Assembly (NCBI GenBank): GCA_003952965.2
Contig: CM025852.1
Coordinates: 3,453,964 to 3,517,963, forward strand
DNA from: Morella rubra
Taxonomy: Eukaryota > Streptophyta > Magnoliopsida > Fagales > Myricaceae
DNA: 64,000 nt
Direction: 5' to 3'
Shown: positions 1-13,200 of the stretch, piece after piece
Position numbering within the stretch: the first letter of the stretch is position 1
How the letters are laid out: every line of letters starts with the position of its first letter
Program-made: the position numbers and the translations under genes
The notes under the pieces: generated by a model
The model's database searches: none
What the model was told of the DNA's origin: nothing
The model's input: only the letters and a program-made list of their open reading frames with translations

Positions 1-696
1 AGACCAATCTGGTGGAGTTAAATGCATTTGATTTTCGAAGCAGCGAACATTTATGATCTACTGTGGAGAAATTGAAACAATCATCACTATCTCCACGAGA
101 TAATCACAGCGTGACGAGTCAATCAGCCCGTAGGATGCGGGAGAGATGGTTTCTCTGTTGTCCACCAGTTCTTCATCTTTATACGATTCAAGAGGTAAGC
201 TTAGCCGTGGGACCCTATAACCACAACAAAACCAGACTTTGAAAGACGCTACGCAGAACGACCACACGTTTCTAAGATCGAAAGGCATCATTCCTAAAGT
301 CTTCCTTAAGTTATCTGTTCCTGCGAGCAAGCACCCCGAAAAAAAAAAAAAAAAAAAAAACCACCCGAAACAAGGACAATGACATTAAAAATAGTGTATT
401 TCCTAGTGAAGCTCTTAACTCTATTCGCAGGGAGAGTGTGCAACCTGGCACCTCTGCTGCTTTTCTTCTTCTCCTTCTCATTCTTTTTGCTTTCCCCAAA
501 TTTTTCTTTCTGGGTCTTTATTAATCTCCCAGATTGCCATTTTTTATCACCAGAAGTTGATAGCATGAGGGCTTTATTGGAAACTAACACATACGGATCT
601 AGTCATTGCTCCAAACTCTTTTAACATTTTTTGAGTGGACAAAGCTGTGGTATTTGTCTACATTTCAGATTTCTAGACACCAGAAAGATTTCGAAG
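1..696. other. Left flank and 5' leader region of the DUF604 gene
   Basis: No gene is recognised here. The stretch holds an A-run at about 341-360 and a pyrimidine-rich block at about 455-500, and it probably contains the promoter and 5' leader of the gene starting at 697. A splice-acceptor-like TTTCAG at about 664-669 would allow a leader intron, but no donor can be fixed. A 90-codon open frame on the minus strand (58-330) has no ATG at its start and no family I recognise. Confidence 0.4.
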
Positions 697-3600
697 ATGA
701 AAATGACGCAGAAGGATTCGGAGAAGGTGATTTGGGAACAGATGAGGAGTCAATCTGTGGGCACCCCCATTGCCGGGTCGGGTCAACAATCGCGGGTCTT
801 GCCCAGGCTACTGGTCTGGCTCATCCTCTTCGTCTCGGTCACTTACATCGTCTACACGTTGAAGCTCGTCTCCACCTCTCGAGCCTGCGACGACGAGCCT
901 TTCTCCAATCCCAGGCACCACGTCTCCTCCTCTTCTTCTTCGACAACGAATACCACTGCCACCTCGGTGTCATCGCAGTCGATTCGGGACCGCACGGAGG
1001 TCGAGACTTTGCGGCACGGGTCCCGAGATACCCAGAGGACGGAGCTCCGGAACATCGTGTTCGGCATCGCGGCATCGGCCAAGCTCTGGGAGAAGAGGAA
1101 GAACTACATCAAGCTCTGGTTCCAGCCCAAGGAAATGCGAGGCGTAGTGTGGCTAGACAGTGCGGTGAAGGCCGACAAGGCCGACAGGGATGACCTTCCT
1201 CCGGTGAAGATCTCCGGAGACACGAAGAAGTTCTCCTACTCAAACCGGCAGGGCCACCGGTCCGCGATTCGGATCTCGCGGATCGTGAGCGAGACACTCC
1301 GGCTCGGCCTGGAGGACGTGCACTGGTTCGTGATGGGCGACGACGACACCGTTTTCGTGACCGAGAATCTGGTCCGGGTCTTGAGGAAATACGACCACAA
1401 CCAGTACTACTACATCGGGAGCTTGTCGGAGAGCCACCTGCAGAACATATACTTCTCGTACGGGATGGCTTACGGCGGCGGAGGTTTTGCGATCAGCTAC
1501 CCTTTAGCCAAGGCACTCGCCAAAATGCAAGACCGATGTATTCAAAGGTACCCGGGGCTGTACGGCTCCGATGACCGAATGCAGGCTTGCATGGCCGAAC
1601 TCGGTGTCCCACTCACCAAAGAACTCGGTTTTCACCAGGTCTGTCGCTATCCAACTCGGACTTTCTGTCTGCTTTTTTTCCTACCCCGTACGTTTCCTTT
1701 ACTCGTCGGTGGAGTTTGTTTTTGAGTACTTAAATAAATTGATATTTGTTTTCTGTTTTGATTGTTTTTGGCATTTTTCATTTCTTGCTTCTGTGTTCTT
1801 TTATTTTCCGCGTCTGAACCCCGTGATACTTTTCCAGTTTTTGTTTTTTTTGTTTTTTTCTAAAGTGATACTTTTCCAGTTACTGAAGCTAGAATCTTTC
1901 TTTTTTTTTTTTTTATCGCCGAGATTAGACGATACGAATTTGTGTAAAAATGGGTGACCTTTGCATTGAATTCCTGAAGGCAGAATTTATTGCGTGCTGT
2001 TGCTGAGTTATTAGAGAGCTCGTCCGAGTGATTGGAATTTCCGGTATATCTGTACCGGGGAAAGTTCAGACGAGAGGGAAATGTTTGGGATTGTGTGCCA
2101 TTCCCGTTTAGTATAGTAGACCAAAAGAAAGGTGTATATTAGCTTTGGGGTCATTAGGTCAGTGCTGTCCATACCTGGGGGCCTGGGCTCATTAGCGACG
2201 CGTTGGGACCCACGTGTGAAAACGTTGGACCTGGTCTGTCCCTTTGAAATGCAACACCCACGAGCATTTTCTGGGGTCGTTGAGTTCACGTTCCTCCTGG
2301 TGAACACTATGGAGTGAGTGAAACCTACTATACGCTTGCAAAAAAGATGAAAAAAAAAAAAAAAGAAACCTCCCCCACATCACATGCACACAAACAGTCA
2401 CAAACACACGAGCACAAAAAAGTGCAACTTCCAAGAGAGAGCTCTTCTGCCCTCAAACTTTAATTTATTGTTTTATTAATGACAAGACTCAGTATCGACT
2501 TAGTAATAATGGTATGTCTTTGGGATTTTAATTTCTTCCCAAATGTACGCATTTAGTAATTAGTGGCATTTGGCAAAGGGAAAATGCCCTCCAAAGAGAC
2601 ATTTTCGATTGGTTTACTAATTATAACAAGGAAAGTTAATTTGAACCATTTCTTTGAATGGTGTTGTTTTTGGCTTTCGAGAAAAGACAAAAGTTAAAAT
2701 GGGTGCTCCCATCTGCTATTGCTTGGACTTTTGCCTCTGATATTTATCTGCTAAATAACCCCTCTTAAGCTTGCCCCTTCAGTGAAGAAATTATTGAACG
2801 CCAATTTTTTTTTGCTTTTGAGGGTACACATCTGTCCGAAGCATTGGTATTTAGGATTATCTTTGTAGCCCAATGTCATTTCCACAATATGGTTCTGAAA
2901 GCCGATGTGGGGTATCCTTTTTGTTGTCTTTCCTTGGAGCTATTTTTTTTTAAAACCTTGGTGGGATATTATTGTGAAAGATCAACAGCATTACTTCTAA
3001 CAGTGTTTTTCTCTGTTCATGGTCAATGACATCAGTATGATGTGTATGGGAACTTGTTCGGGCTTCTTGCAGCGCATCCTGTGACACCTTTGGTATCATT
3101 GCATCACCTTGATGTGGTTGAACCCATCTTCCCCGATGTTTCTCGGGTTCAAGCCCTCCAGCGGCTTACCATACCTATGAAGTTGGACTCAGCAGGGCTC
3201 ATGCAACAATCAATTTGTTATGACAAATCCAAGACTTGGACCATTTCAGTTTCATGGGGATTCGCTGTTCAAATATTCAGGGGAGTCTTTTCACCCCGTG
3301 AGATAGAAATGCCTTCAAGGACATTCTTGAATTGGTACAGAAAGGCTGATTATACTGCCTATGCATTCAACACCCGTCCAGTCAGTCGTAACCCCTGCCA
3401 GAAGCCTTTTGTATTTTACCTGTCAAAGGCAAGATTGGAGTCCTCAATGAATCAGACGGTGAGTGAATATCTTCGGCATCGTGCCTCTCACCCCGAGTGC
3501 AAGTGGAAGATGGCTGATCCTGCAAAGCTTGACAGAGTGGAGGTTTATAAGAAGCCTGACCCCCATCTATGGGATAGAGTAAGTAGTTTCTTAGACCTCT

Positions 3601-4141
3601 ATTTGCTTTGTTGTTATCAAAATTGCCACACTCTCTCCAAGTTTCGCATGGTTTTCATCAATCTACAAGCAGAAGTTTCGATTCTAGCAAACAAATTTTT
3701 AGGTTTCATTTTGTTTTGATTTCTCCTTCAATTTGAAAGGAGTAGTGGTTGAATTGGATGCATAATGTTCTTGTCACCTGGGATGATCGCGCTAGTTTGC
3801 TTCAAAAGCAATTTCAATGTGCCAAAAACATATGATTGACTCCATCTGATACAACCAACAAGAAATCTGTTGTGGTCCTAATAGCCGAGTGGAAATATTG
3901 CGAACTGAAATTAAAAACTGAAAGAAATGAAAGTTAGTAAACTGGGATGGTACTTGGATTAATATTGTTTTTTCTTTTTGGTATTCTGTTTGATTATAAT
4001 GAAGTGTTTTAATATGTTTTTTCTTTGGCTGTTGGGCAGTCCCCTCGGAGAAACTGTTGCAGAGTCATGGACTCGGTGAAGAAGGGAACCATGGTGATAG
4101 ATGTGGGTGTATGTGGGGAAGGTGAGATCAGTGAAATATAG
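697..4141 (+). CDS. DUF604 fringe-like glycosyltransferase, 528 aa
   Basis: Three exons, 697-1638, 3036-3578 and 4040-4141, join in phase 0 at GT-AG introns and give 528 residues. The product is a type II membrane protein with a short cytosolic N-terminus and one membrane segment at about residues 38-55. A Ser/Thr-rich stem follows, then a lumenal catalytic-type domain. The DUF604 domain (PF04646, related to GT31 fringe enzymes) shows the metal/nucleotide-sugar motif GDDDT with DDD at residues 215-217, and a glycine-rich YGGGGF at about 259-264. The family is Golgi-located and presumed to transfer a hexose, but its substrate is not established. ATG 697 is preferred because the frame upstream lacks an ATG, and a second ATG follows two codons later. 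Length matches the family (about 500 residues). Intron 1 is long (1,397 bp). I recall the closest Arabidopsis relatives as At5g41460, At4g23490 and At4g11350. Confidence 0.9.
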
Positions 4142-7100
4142 CCATAATTGTTTAATTATAGGATATGAGCTTCTTTTTTTTCTTTTTCTTCTTCTTCTTC
4201 CTCTTCTTTAATTCTTATTAGTCTATTTCTTTAATTTTTTCTTCACTTCCCAAATTTTGCATGCCTGTTCCCTAGTTCCTTGGCAAACAAACATTAGAGG
4301 AAAAAAGAAATTTTTATTGTACAAAATTTTTGGTTATACATTGTAGATGACTGAGCAGGTAATGTTTTTGTACTTGTCCGTTCCTGAAGTAGTTAGCTCT
4401 TTAACTCAGTGCTATTTCGGATGCCACAAAAGAAAGCTGAAATTCTTTTTTTACCTTCTCTTCCAAGTTTCGACCAAGTTATCTGGCTATTTTAAAACCC
4501 AATTGTATGGAATGGAAAACAGGAATTGGATTCAAAGTGCCAGATTTGGGTGAAGTATACGCCTAGTTTCCTATTCCAAACAAAGACCTGTCCTATATGG
4601 TTTTCCTGGCTATCTGATTAGTTCTAAGATTCTCCGAGTCTGGTCCCTGGTCCGTTTGGGTGGTCCTGCTCTTAACAAAAAAAAAAAAAAAAAAACAAAA
4701 AAGGCAATTCCTGGGATAAAACTGACGCTTTCAGGAAGACGACGGTGGTATCTCAGTCAACATAAGACCCAATGGGTGGGGGACCTTAGACATTGTTTAT
4801 TGCATTGATTGTTTCTTCCTGTTTCCAAAGGTCGTCTTTTGAACGACTTCGTCAATGCTTGTTGGGTTCTGTGGTGGGGATTATTTTAGTTCAACTTGAT
4901 GCCCACCATTCTTCAGGGCAGTATCGACAAGAATTACCGGAATCTGCATTATTCTTATGTCCAATTTTGTAATATACACTTCCAGTGATTGATTAGATTA
5001 TGCTTAGCGCGTGTTGCTGTGGGCGCGTGTGCGGGTGCGTGCAAGTAGAGAATACTATTTCGGAGTTCGATGTTTCTGAACTTTCCAGAGTTTGATGTCC
5101 CTTTCTCTCTCTGACATGGTTTTCTCCTTTGTTTTTTTTTTTTGTAAAAAAAATGCAAGAAAAATTGAGTGATATTCCCCATGTGAATATTATCTGATTT
5201 TCTTTTCTGGGCAATATTTTTGTGATTGAAATGTCCCAAACTTGGGGATATTTTCAAGGGGACGGAGAGATGGTTTCCAAAAGATGGATGCTTCAACAGA
5301 TGTAACACGTGACTATGATGTATCGGACCAGACCAGACCCAAGTGATGATATCCATGAGTGTGACACATAAACTAGACGCAACGGTCGTGATTCGTTTGT
5401 CAATTATTGATAATGTAACTGGTCGTGGAAATTGTAAAGTAAAATGCAACTTTGACGGACATTGTCTTCTAAAAGGCCATAGGAGGCAACTCATATGAAT
5501 CTGCTGCAAAGTACCAAAAAGCAAATTCATGTATATAACGAATATGCGAGTGGAAACAACATGGCCCAAAAGAGGGGGATAACCAATATTTGACAATCGA
5601 ATTCTGACCAGAAAAAAGGGAAGTGACAAACCTAGGTAGCCAGAGGCCCAGCACACATCATGAAGCTACAACTTTGTTTGCAGTGAAACGTGTCGGTAAA
5701 GGTAGAGCTGTGGCTGTGTGTGCAGAAGAACAGTCATAACCAGAGCTAAAGTACATGTGAGGCAAGCGGCCGAAAGTATCGAAGGCCAATGATCGCCTTG
5801 TAGCATGAAAGCGATCTTAACTATTTCACTTGAAAATGTTGAACTGAGGGGGCCAAATTTTCTCCAATGTTGGTGAGACCAGCGGGCTCCATTTTAACAA
5901 ACAGTTCTGTCGCCATCTGGGCTCAGAAAGGGCAAGTCTCCGGGAAAAAATCAATTTCCTTTGTCGAGTAGAGGGCCGTGGACCCGCCACCGCCCCCCAA
6001 CCACTCGAGGCTGGTCCATAGTATTCATGTTTTCACACAGAACGTTGGGACCTATATTCACTCGGTGGCGTTTGTATGCTTAAATTTTAGAGAATATTTC
6101 TAAAATTTTAAGAATTTTTTAGATATTAAGATTTATTGAGTTTATGAAATTTTTAGAGTGTTTTTGTAGGTGTTTAAAATTTTGAAATTTGTTTGGTTTG
6201 CTATAAATTTTGATACTCCGAAATATTGGGCAAACAAACACCGCCTATGCACCCGATGTAATACTGAGGAGTCAGCTCACCTCAACTCCCCCCCGGCAGC
6301 ATAAAAAATGTCCCCAACTCGTAGGAGAGTTAGCACAAGTTGATACCTTCAAATATCAGAATTATTCTAATCCTTCCAACAGCCATGACACATTTTGGGT
6401 CCAGCAGTATAAAAAAGTAGAGAAATTTTTTTGGCGTTTCAGAGAACTCAAACGTCACAATTAAAAGAGGTAAGTTCATGGAAGGATTGATAGACGGTCA
6501 GCAGTGGCAGAGAAGCACTTGAAAACAACAGGAGGGATGAAAAGATCTTCCCTCCTTAAAAAAAAACATAAAAAAAAAAAACTCCTAAGTACTTATATAA
6601 GATGTTTTTTTTTTTTCTAGTCTACTTAAATAAAAGGTTGATTAACAGACCGGTGAGTATTTTTGAAAGTTATTGTAGTGTTAACCCAATTCATGCAGAT
6701 ACTCGATCAGATCCGTCTAAACTCAGTGCTAGTAAACAGGTACCAAATTTCACTTGCTGCCAAAAAAATCCTTTCCTCTGACCCAAAAAAAATTCGAAAT
6801 GAATTCTACGAAGCATTCCGACCCTCTCCTTTTCCTCTATTCTACAAGGCAGTCCCACTTGCTGCACTATGCACGATAAAATAAGCATCACGTTCCGTAA
6901 CACAAATGAATTAACCATAGATTCACTGACGCATCATAAACCCAACTACAGAGTACTGACCTAATATATATATATAGCACTTGAACTGTACCCACCCGTC
7001 TTCCTCGATTTTTTTCAACTGGAGGATAAATGATGTTAAAGTGGCTCATTCATATATTAGATGATTCCAAAGTCTGACAGACGAATTAATATTTCTTCCA

Positions 7101-7291
7101 AATGAATAAACAGTGTGCCCCTTTTTCTTTATTTTGTAAAAAATAAAGAAGAATACCTACTAAAATTTTCCCCAGCTATGAAACAAAACCCAGGGCAATT
7201 TGTACCCATCAATGAGGGCAGGTAGGAGAGACAAGAAAACCACAGATTCCAATTATACAACATTCCTTTAATCCGCCGAGAATAAGAGAGA
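4142..7291. other. Intergenic space between convergent DUF604 and TIM44 genes
   Basis: This 3.1 kb lies between two converging 3' ends and shows no supported gene. It includes a T/C-rich stretch at 4170-4210, an A-run at 4677-4695 and a MITE-like element at 6064-6245. A 233-codon minus-strand open frame at 4955-5656 has no domain, no splice context and low-complexity tails, so it is not annotated as a gene. The outermost few hundred bases at each side are probably 3' untranslated regions. Confidence 0.5.
6064..6245. mobile_element. MITE-like element with terminal inverted repeats (copy 1)
   Basis: The left end reads GGTGGCGTTTGTATGC, and the right end, reverse complemented, reads GGCGGTGTTTGTTTGC. 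The two match at about 13 of 16 positions. The interior is AT-rich and non-coding. The flanks TATTCACTC (left) and TATGCACCC (right) agree at 7 of 9 positions, which would suit a degraded 8-9 bp hAT-type target duplication. A related copy lies at 57699-57893. The family name is not known to me. Confidence 0.45.
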
Positions 7292-10200
7292 CTAGATTAA
7301 GGCCTGGACTCCAAATTGTTGCATTTCCCTTAACCTCCATATCGGGAAGAGAGCGCCGTCTCCAAGTTCTTCAGCATCCACAAGTTGCATTGCCCAGGCA
7401 TAGTATACAGTGTGGATCGTGTCCTGGAAACACCACAAAATATATCTGGATATTATTTCTGATAACCAGGGCAGTCGATATAAGGAGAGGATGTCAAAAT
7501 GCCTTGAACCAAATGGTTAGAGATGGCATCCACAATATGGTATAAACAGAGCTAAGCTAATATAGACATGGTAACATGGTTAGAAATGAAGATAGACGCT
7601 TTATTTGGTCTTCACAATATCAGCCTGAAGTCCACACGCATTAGATACCAGCTAACTTGGACTCCATACTTCGCCCCTGAAATTCTCATGTCTGACACAA
7701 TTGGACGGTTTTGGCTAAATCAACACTCCAGAAGGCGAAAATCCATGGAAAACATGCAAATGAGGTTCTTAGCCATGGACCAGATAGCAAAAGCAACATT
7801 GAGCCCATGGACAACAATCAGAACCCAAAGAAATACCCAAAACCACAATTTTTTCAGAGGGAAATCTGTTTTTATTCACGTTACCTATTACGATGATACA
7901 GTTTAGTTTGTCTATTAATCTTCTAGCTTTAATTTGTAAAAATATTCAACAACAGTGAGACTCAAAATTTTGATCTTTACAAATTCAGTCAGCCAAGATA
8001 GAAGAAACAAAAAGGTAAAACTTCAGAATGAAATTGAGGACTAAAGTGAATAATTGAAATACAGCAGAAATTTACGACCTTGCATCATTTCCTTTAATCG
8101 TTGGACAACAATAAAAACTTTCCTACACTGAATAATGGACACGAGATTCTGACTGACAACACACGATTTGAGTCTGTAAAACACTAAACAAACAACCATT
8201 TCTCAAAATGAACGTGAGCTGAAGAATCAACTAAGCTACTTACAAAAGACCTAAGGCTCAGGTTGTTTTGAGTTAATGATAGAAATAGTACACCTATATA
8301 ACAACAATTCAGAAAGATAGTAACAACGGTAAGGAAACAATGGATATCACTTATAGTTTTAAATATGCTCGCTCTTGTGGATGACATAATGGTTGAAAAA
8401 AAATACCTGGCCCCCTTCTGTTATTGAACCATGTCTGTCACGTACACAATAGACCTGCTGTGATTGGAACTGTGACAATTCCACAGAAAAAGGATCATCA
8501 GAGTCAGCTATTGTTCCCACAATAGAATTCTTAAAGATTCTAACTGTCAAATTCCAAGAAAAGAGAAATGCATACCATTAATATTATAATGGGAGAAGTA
8601 CCCATCATTTTGGTCTCTTTGACTTCAACGTCTGATACATGCAGAATCTGCATTAGGAAAAGCCAAAATTAGTAACATGACCACTATACAACGTCGCCAC
8701 GGTTAATTGTGCACCTTAAAAACAATTATCTCATCTCTCCAATCAGCATTTTGAGGTCTAACAAGGTCTGTGTATCAATGAAATAAGCCACTCTCGGTTA
8801 ATTAACTCCGAACTTAAAGAAGTGTCGCCTTTGTCGGAAATCATTATGACCGCTTTTAGGAAGATTTATTCACAAGGCACAATAGGTAATCAAATTGATA
8901 ACACCTCTATATTTCGCTGAAATAAAATCGACTCCATAATATGTCACCGAGAAACAAAAGTAAGCTACTTCTTGATTCCATAATGTAATAACAGAAATAG
9001 TATAAATGAACCCGAACGTGATGGTTATGGTTGAGGTACAAGCCAATTTCTGAAAAATGACAAGTCAAGCAGAAAGGGGAAGCAAGAAAAGTCTTAAAAC
9101 TTGGAAGGGTAAGACATTAAAGTTTTCATTCATACCGTAGAGTTCTTGACATATATCTACATCTGGCAAAATATTCACGACCCTAAATGTTTGATGTTAC
9201 AACCTCTTAAACTTAGGCGATCTTTGGCTAGAAGGAAAAATTCACCATTTTGAGTGAATATTTGAAAAGTAATTTTTTTTTTTTTTAATTCACAGCTGAA
9301 CATTCAAAATCTCAAAAAAAAATTCAACACAAACTCCAACACCTTTTCATACAAACTCCAATACCTTTTTTTTAAAAAAAAAACTCCCAACACATTTTAA
9401 AAAAAAAAGTCAATCAAATCTTCTCTCTCTATACTTTTTCACAAACTCCAATACTTTTTTATTAAAAAATTCAATCAAATATCTTTAAAAAAAATTCACC
9501 AACTTTCTAGAAAACACCAATAAAACTCCAATCTACCTAAATATTCACACCACTATCAAATTTTCTACAAATTGAGGATTTTTTTTTTTTGGTAAGTTAA
9601 ATTTTGAGGATTTTTTGCAACCGAACATCACCTAAGTATGGTCTCTCATAACTTGCACACAATAAATATCTATTCCTTCCCAGGTTTCCTACTTCTCAAT
9701 TTTGTTTAAATATATTCCAGATGCTCTATATGCTAAAATATACTCTTTGAAAACGAAGGAAGAAGAGAAGAGAATTTGTCAATAGATTAACATCATGTTG
9801 TATGCTTGGGGGAAAATATATTCCCTACCTTGTTATCAAAGAAGATACCATTGCTTTGATAAGCCTTATGCTCAGCTTTACACCGCTCAATCACTTCAGG
9901 TCCACAATACTTCTTCAGAGTTTCGACATCGGCCTGCAAAAATAAATGTAGAGATGAGAAACACCAATGGCACATGAGCCAAATCTTTGTTGATTTGATA
10001 TCATACAAAGAAAAATTGTCAAAAGGGACAGAATAGAAGGGAACGCCATCCCAGAATTCCTAAAGAGGCTCAGCATATCACCTTCATGTAAGCATGAAGG
10101 ACTGGCCTGACTGCTTCCTGAACCTCTGACACAAACTCCGGTAAAGAGAAAGATCTAATTCACAAATGTTATATAAAGTGAACAAAATTAAATGTTGTTA

Positions 10201-13200
10201 AATTTAAAACATGACTTCTAATACAAACACCAGCGAGGACTTGAACATACGGATCTCGCTGACGAATTTCCTTGATTGATATTGCAGCATCTGTTTCTTG
10301 AAAGATACTTTCATTGAGACTGTCAAACAGAAGACAGACCAAATGAGCACTTAGAATATACCATGAAACACCTGCTTTAAGTAGCATTATAACATATTCC
10401 TAGAACAAGTGGACAAAGATTTTGAAGGCTGAAAACCATACTCCTGAATTTTGTGAACAATTGGGTTATCACTTGTTTCCCATCTTTCCCGCATGTCTTC
10501 TGCAATCTGCCAATGCAACCAAAACAAAAATATTTACAGTGTAAATTCAAGGGGTAAGTGTCAAGAAAATTAACAACACCATTTATAGAGAAGACTAAAA
10601 CTGAATATCATGTCATCATCAGCTATGGAATAAGTACATTTTGACATGAACATAAAATAAACACAGTTACAAGTTCAAGGACATAATACTTCAACCCTTC
10701 CTTTTTGGTTAACCAACTTAAATAAATCTAAATACCAATCAAGAAATAAGTGGGATAAGCACTAAGTAATCATTTTTCATTCCAGTTCGATACTAATCAA
10801 CAAAAACGATAAACAAGAAAACAGGCTAGATATATGCCATTAGCACCGAAAAGAGCAGAATTCAAGTTGCATTTTTATGGAATCACTTTCCCACTTTGTA
10901 AGATCTCTGAAAATTAAGACATCACTGGGTACAAGTTTAGTTCTGGTCAACATTTCTGAAAATTCTAGTGAAGCAATCACCTCTTAATTTTTCATATCTC
11001 ATCTCCATCCCTGTAAGGAAAGCCTCATAATTGGACACTTTGAGGCTTTTCTTAAGACATTCCTAGGTACAAGTTTACTTCTTGCCAACCTTTCTGAAAA
11101 TTCTAGTGAAGCATTCTCCTCCTATTTTTCACATCTCATTCCCATCCTCTATGAGAAAAGCCTAATATTGGACACTTATGAGGCGTTGATGGACATAAAG
11201 AAAGTTTCATCAATTGAAAGCAAAGCTGCAGGAAAGGGGACAGAGAGAGAGAGAGAGAGGTCAATCTTATTCAAAATACATCTCAACGGCTTGCCCCAAA
11301 AAGGCATGATATATTTCTTCAGAACTAACACATGGGAACGTGAAAAGTGGCAGTTAATGCCAGAGGCATTTCAACAAAATTTTGCAGTAGAAACAATGGA
11401 ACCAAGCAGAATGGGTTAGCACTACAACAAGACAAGCTAGCAAATAAAAACAAGTAACATTAGATTGAAAATACCTCCTGACTCTTTGTGACAACAGGCT
11501 CACTAATCCCACTTATACGCTTGAATGCAGGATGACCTCGAAGCTTAAAAAAAAAAAAAAAAAAAAAAAATCTACTTCAGTTAAGAAACAGGAAGATACA
11601 TACCAACAGGTATCTCTTTATTCGTTCAAAGTAGAGTGGGCAACAAGGATATAAATTACCTTCTCCTTGAGCGCCTCCCACTTTTTATTCCATCGGGACT
11701 GCTTTGAGGGTACGATAACAATATCAGTTCTTGTACTTCTTTCACCTTTTGATGTGGAAGGAGTTTGTTGCAGGTGCTTTTTCGTACTTGTAGTACCACT
11801 TAATTCATCTTTCACAATATCATATCCCTTCTTTGCTAAGCCAGTTATCTTTGCTTCCTTTAATTTCTGGAAGGCAAGAGAAACATTCTGGGAGGAAAGA
11901 CTGGACTTAAATTTGCTAAACAAAGTTTCTGCAGTTTCACCAGATGCAGACTGCTGGTAATTCTCTTCTGCAGATGAGGCCTTGCTTCCATCTTTCATAT
12001 CAGCACCGTGTTTAGCTGAAGCACCACAAGATTCAGAAGACTCTTGCTTCCCAACACCCAAAGTTTCTTTGACCTAGTCATATAATCCATAATAAAAAAC
12101 TACTATTATCATCACTCGTCAATATGAGATACTTTGGAATACATAGGGGATGAGCCAAAGTTATAAATCGAATGCAGACCTCCTCTGTTGCAACTGAAAT
12201 CTTCTCTTTCATGTCAGCAGAAACCTAAAACAACCACCAATACTATGAATCAGATAACATAGACCATAGTCACTTTAGAAACAAGTACTGATGACAAAGC
12301 TCACAGTTTTCTACGAAAAACCCTAAGACCTGTCCTAAAAGAAACATTTCAGGTTAAAACATAATTTGAAGACAGTTCCAATGATGAAATAACAAACACA
12401 CGCAAAGAACTCAAACAAATTCACTAGCTACCAGAAATATTGATTGCAGAACACCAGAACTCATCATCAGGAGAATATATCTACTACAACTAAGAAAAAC
12501 ATATACAGCAACCTAAGTTGCTGTCTGTAACTTGGCTTGTTTGGGCACTGCAACGTATGGACATACATTTACACCTAACCTTTTTAGCTGTAGCTTCTGC
12601 CTCCGTCCAGACACCATCCACACGCTTGTACAGTTTCTCAGTCGTCTGCTTTGTTCTGCATTCGCCATTTCACCATCTCAATCCCTCCATTGAGTGTCCA
12701 CTAAGCCTTGACATACAACAGTATGTCTCAGCCTGATAACTAAAAAAGCCAAAATTACGAAACATTAGGTGGCCACATTACAAAATTACCTATTTTTCAG
12801 TTCATCTTTGACCCCTTTCAGCTCTTCTGCTTTCTCTTTAAGCTCCTTGAGTGACTTTTGAAAATCTGGATTACTGTAACAAATAGAAGGACTGCTGAAG
12901 TGCCGAAGCAGACATGACAAATAAACTGGTGATCTTTAGCTTCAAAAATGTTATTGGCACTTGAGCCATTGTCATCCAGAAAACCAAAATGTCCTTCATA
13001 TCTCAACAACTCACACAAAAATGAGAAAAAGAAGCATTCTAAGCATATATAACCATTACCTAACCCAACATATCCTCTGACTAGTCCAACTATAAAACCC
13101 TTATTTGGCATGTGACCCAATAAAAGCAAACACAATATTCCAGGTATACTAAACTGAAAATCATTCTAGGCTTAGCTATACTCTATTGGTTCCTCAATTC

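Noticed and set aside
58-330. 90-codon minus-strand frame
   Set aside because: It lacks an ATG at the start, matches no family I know, and sits next to the leader of the DUF604 gene.
606-1193. 195-codon plus-strand frame overlapping DUF604 exon 1
   Set aside because: It is a shadow of the DUF604 coding exon in another frame, caused by GC-rich codons.
4955-5656. 233-codon minus-strand frame
   Set aside because: It has no domain, low-complexity Lys runs and no splice or promoter context; length alone is not enough in 3 kb of intergenic DNA.
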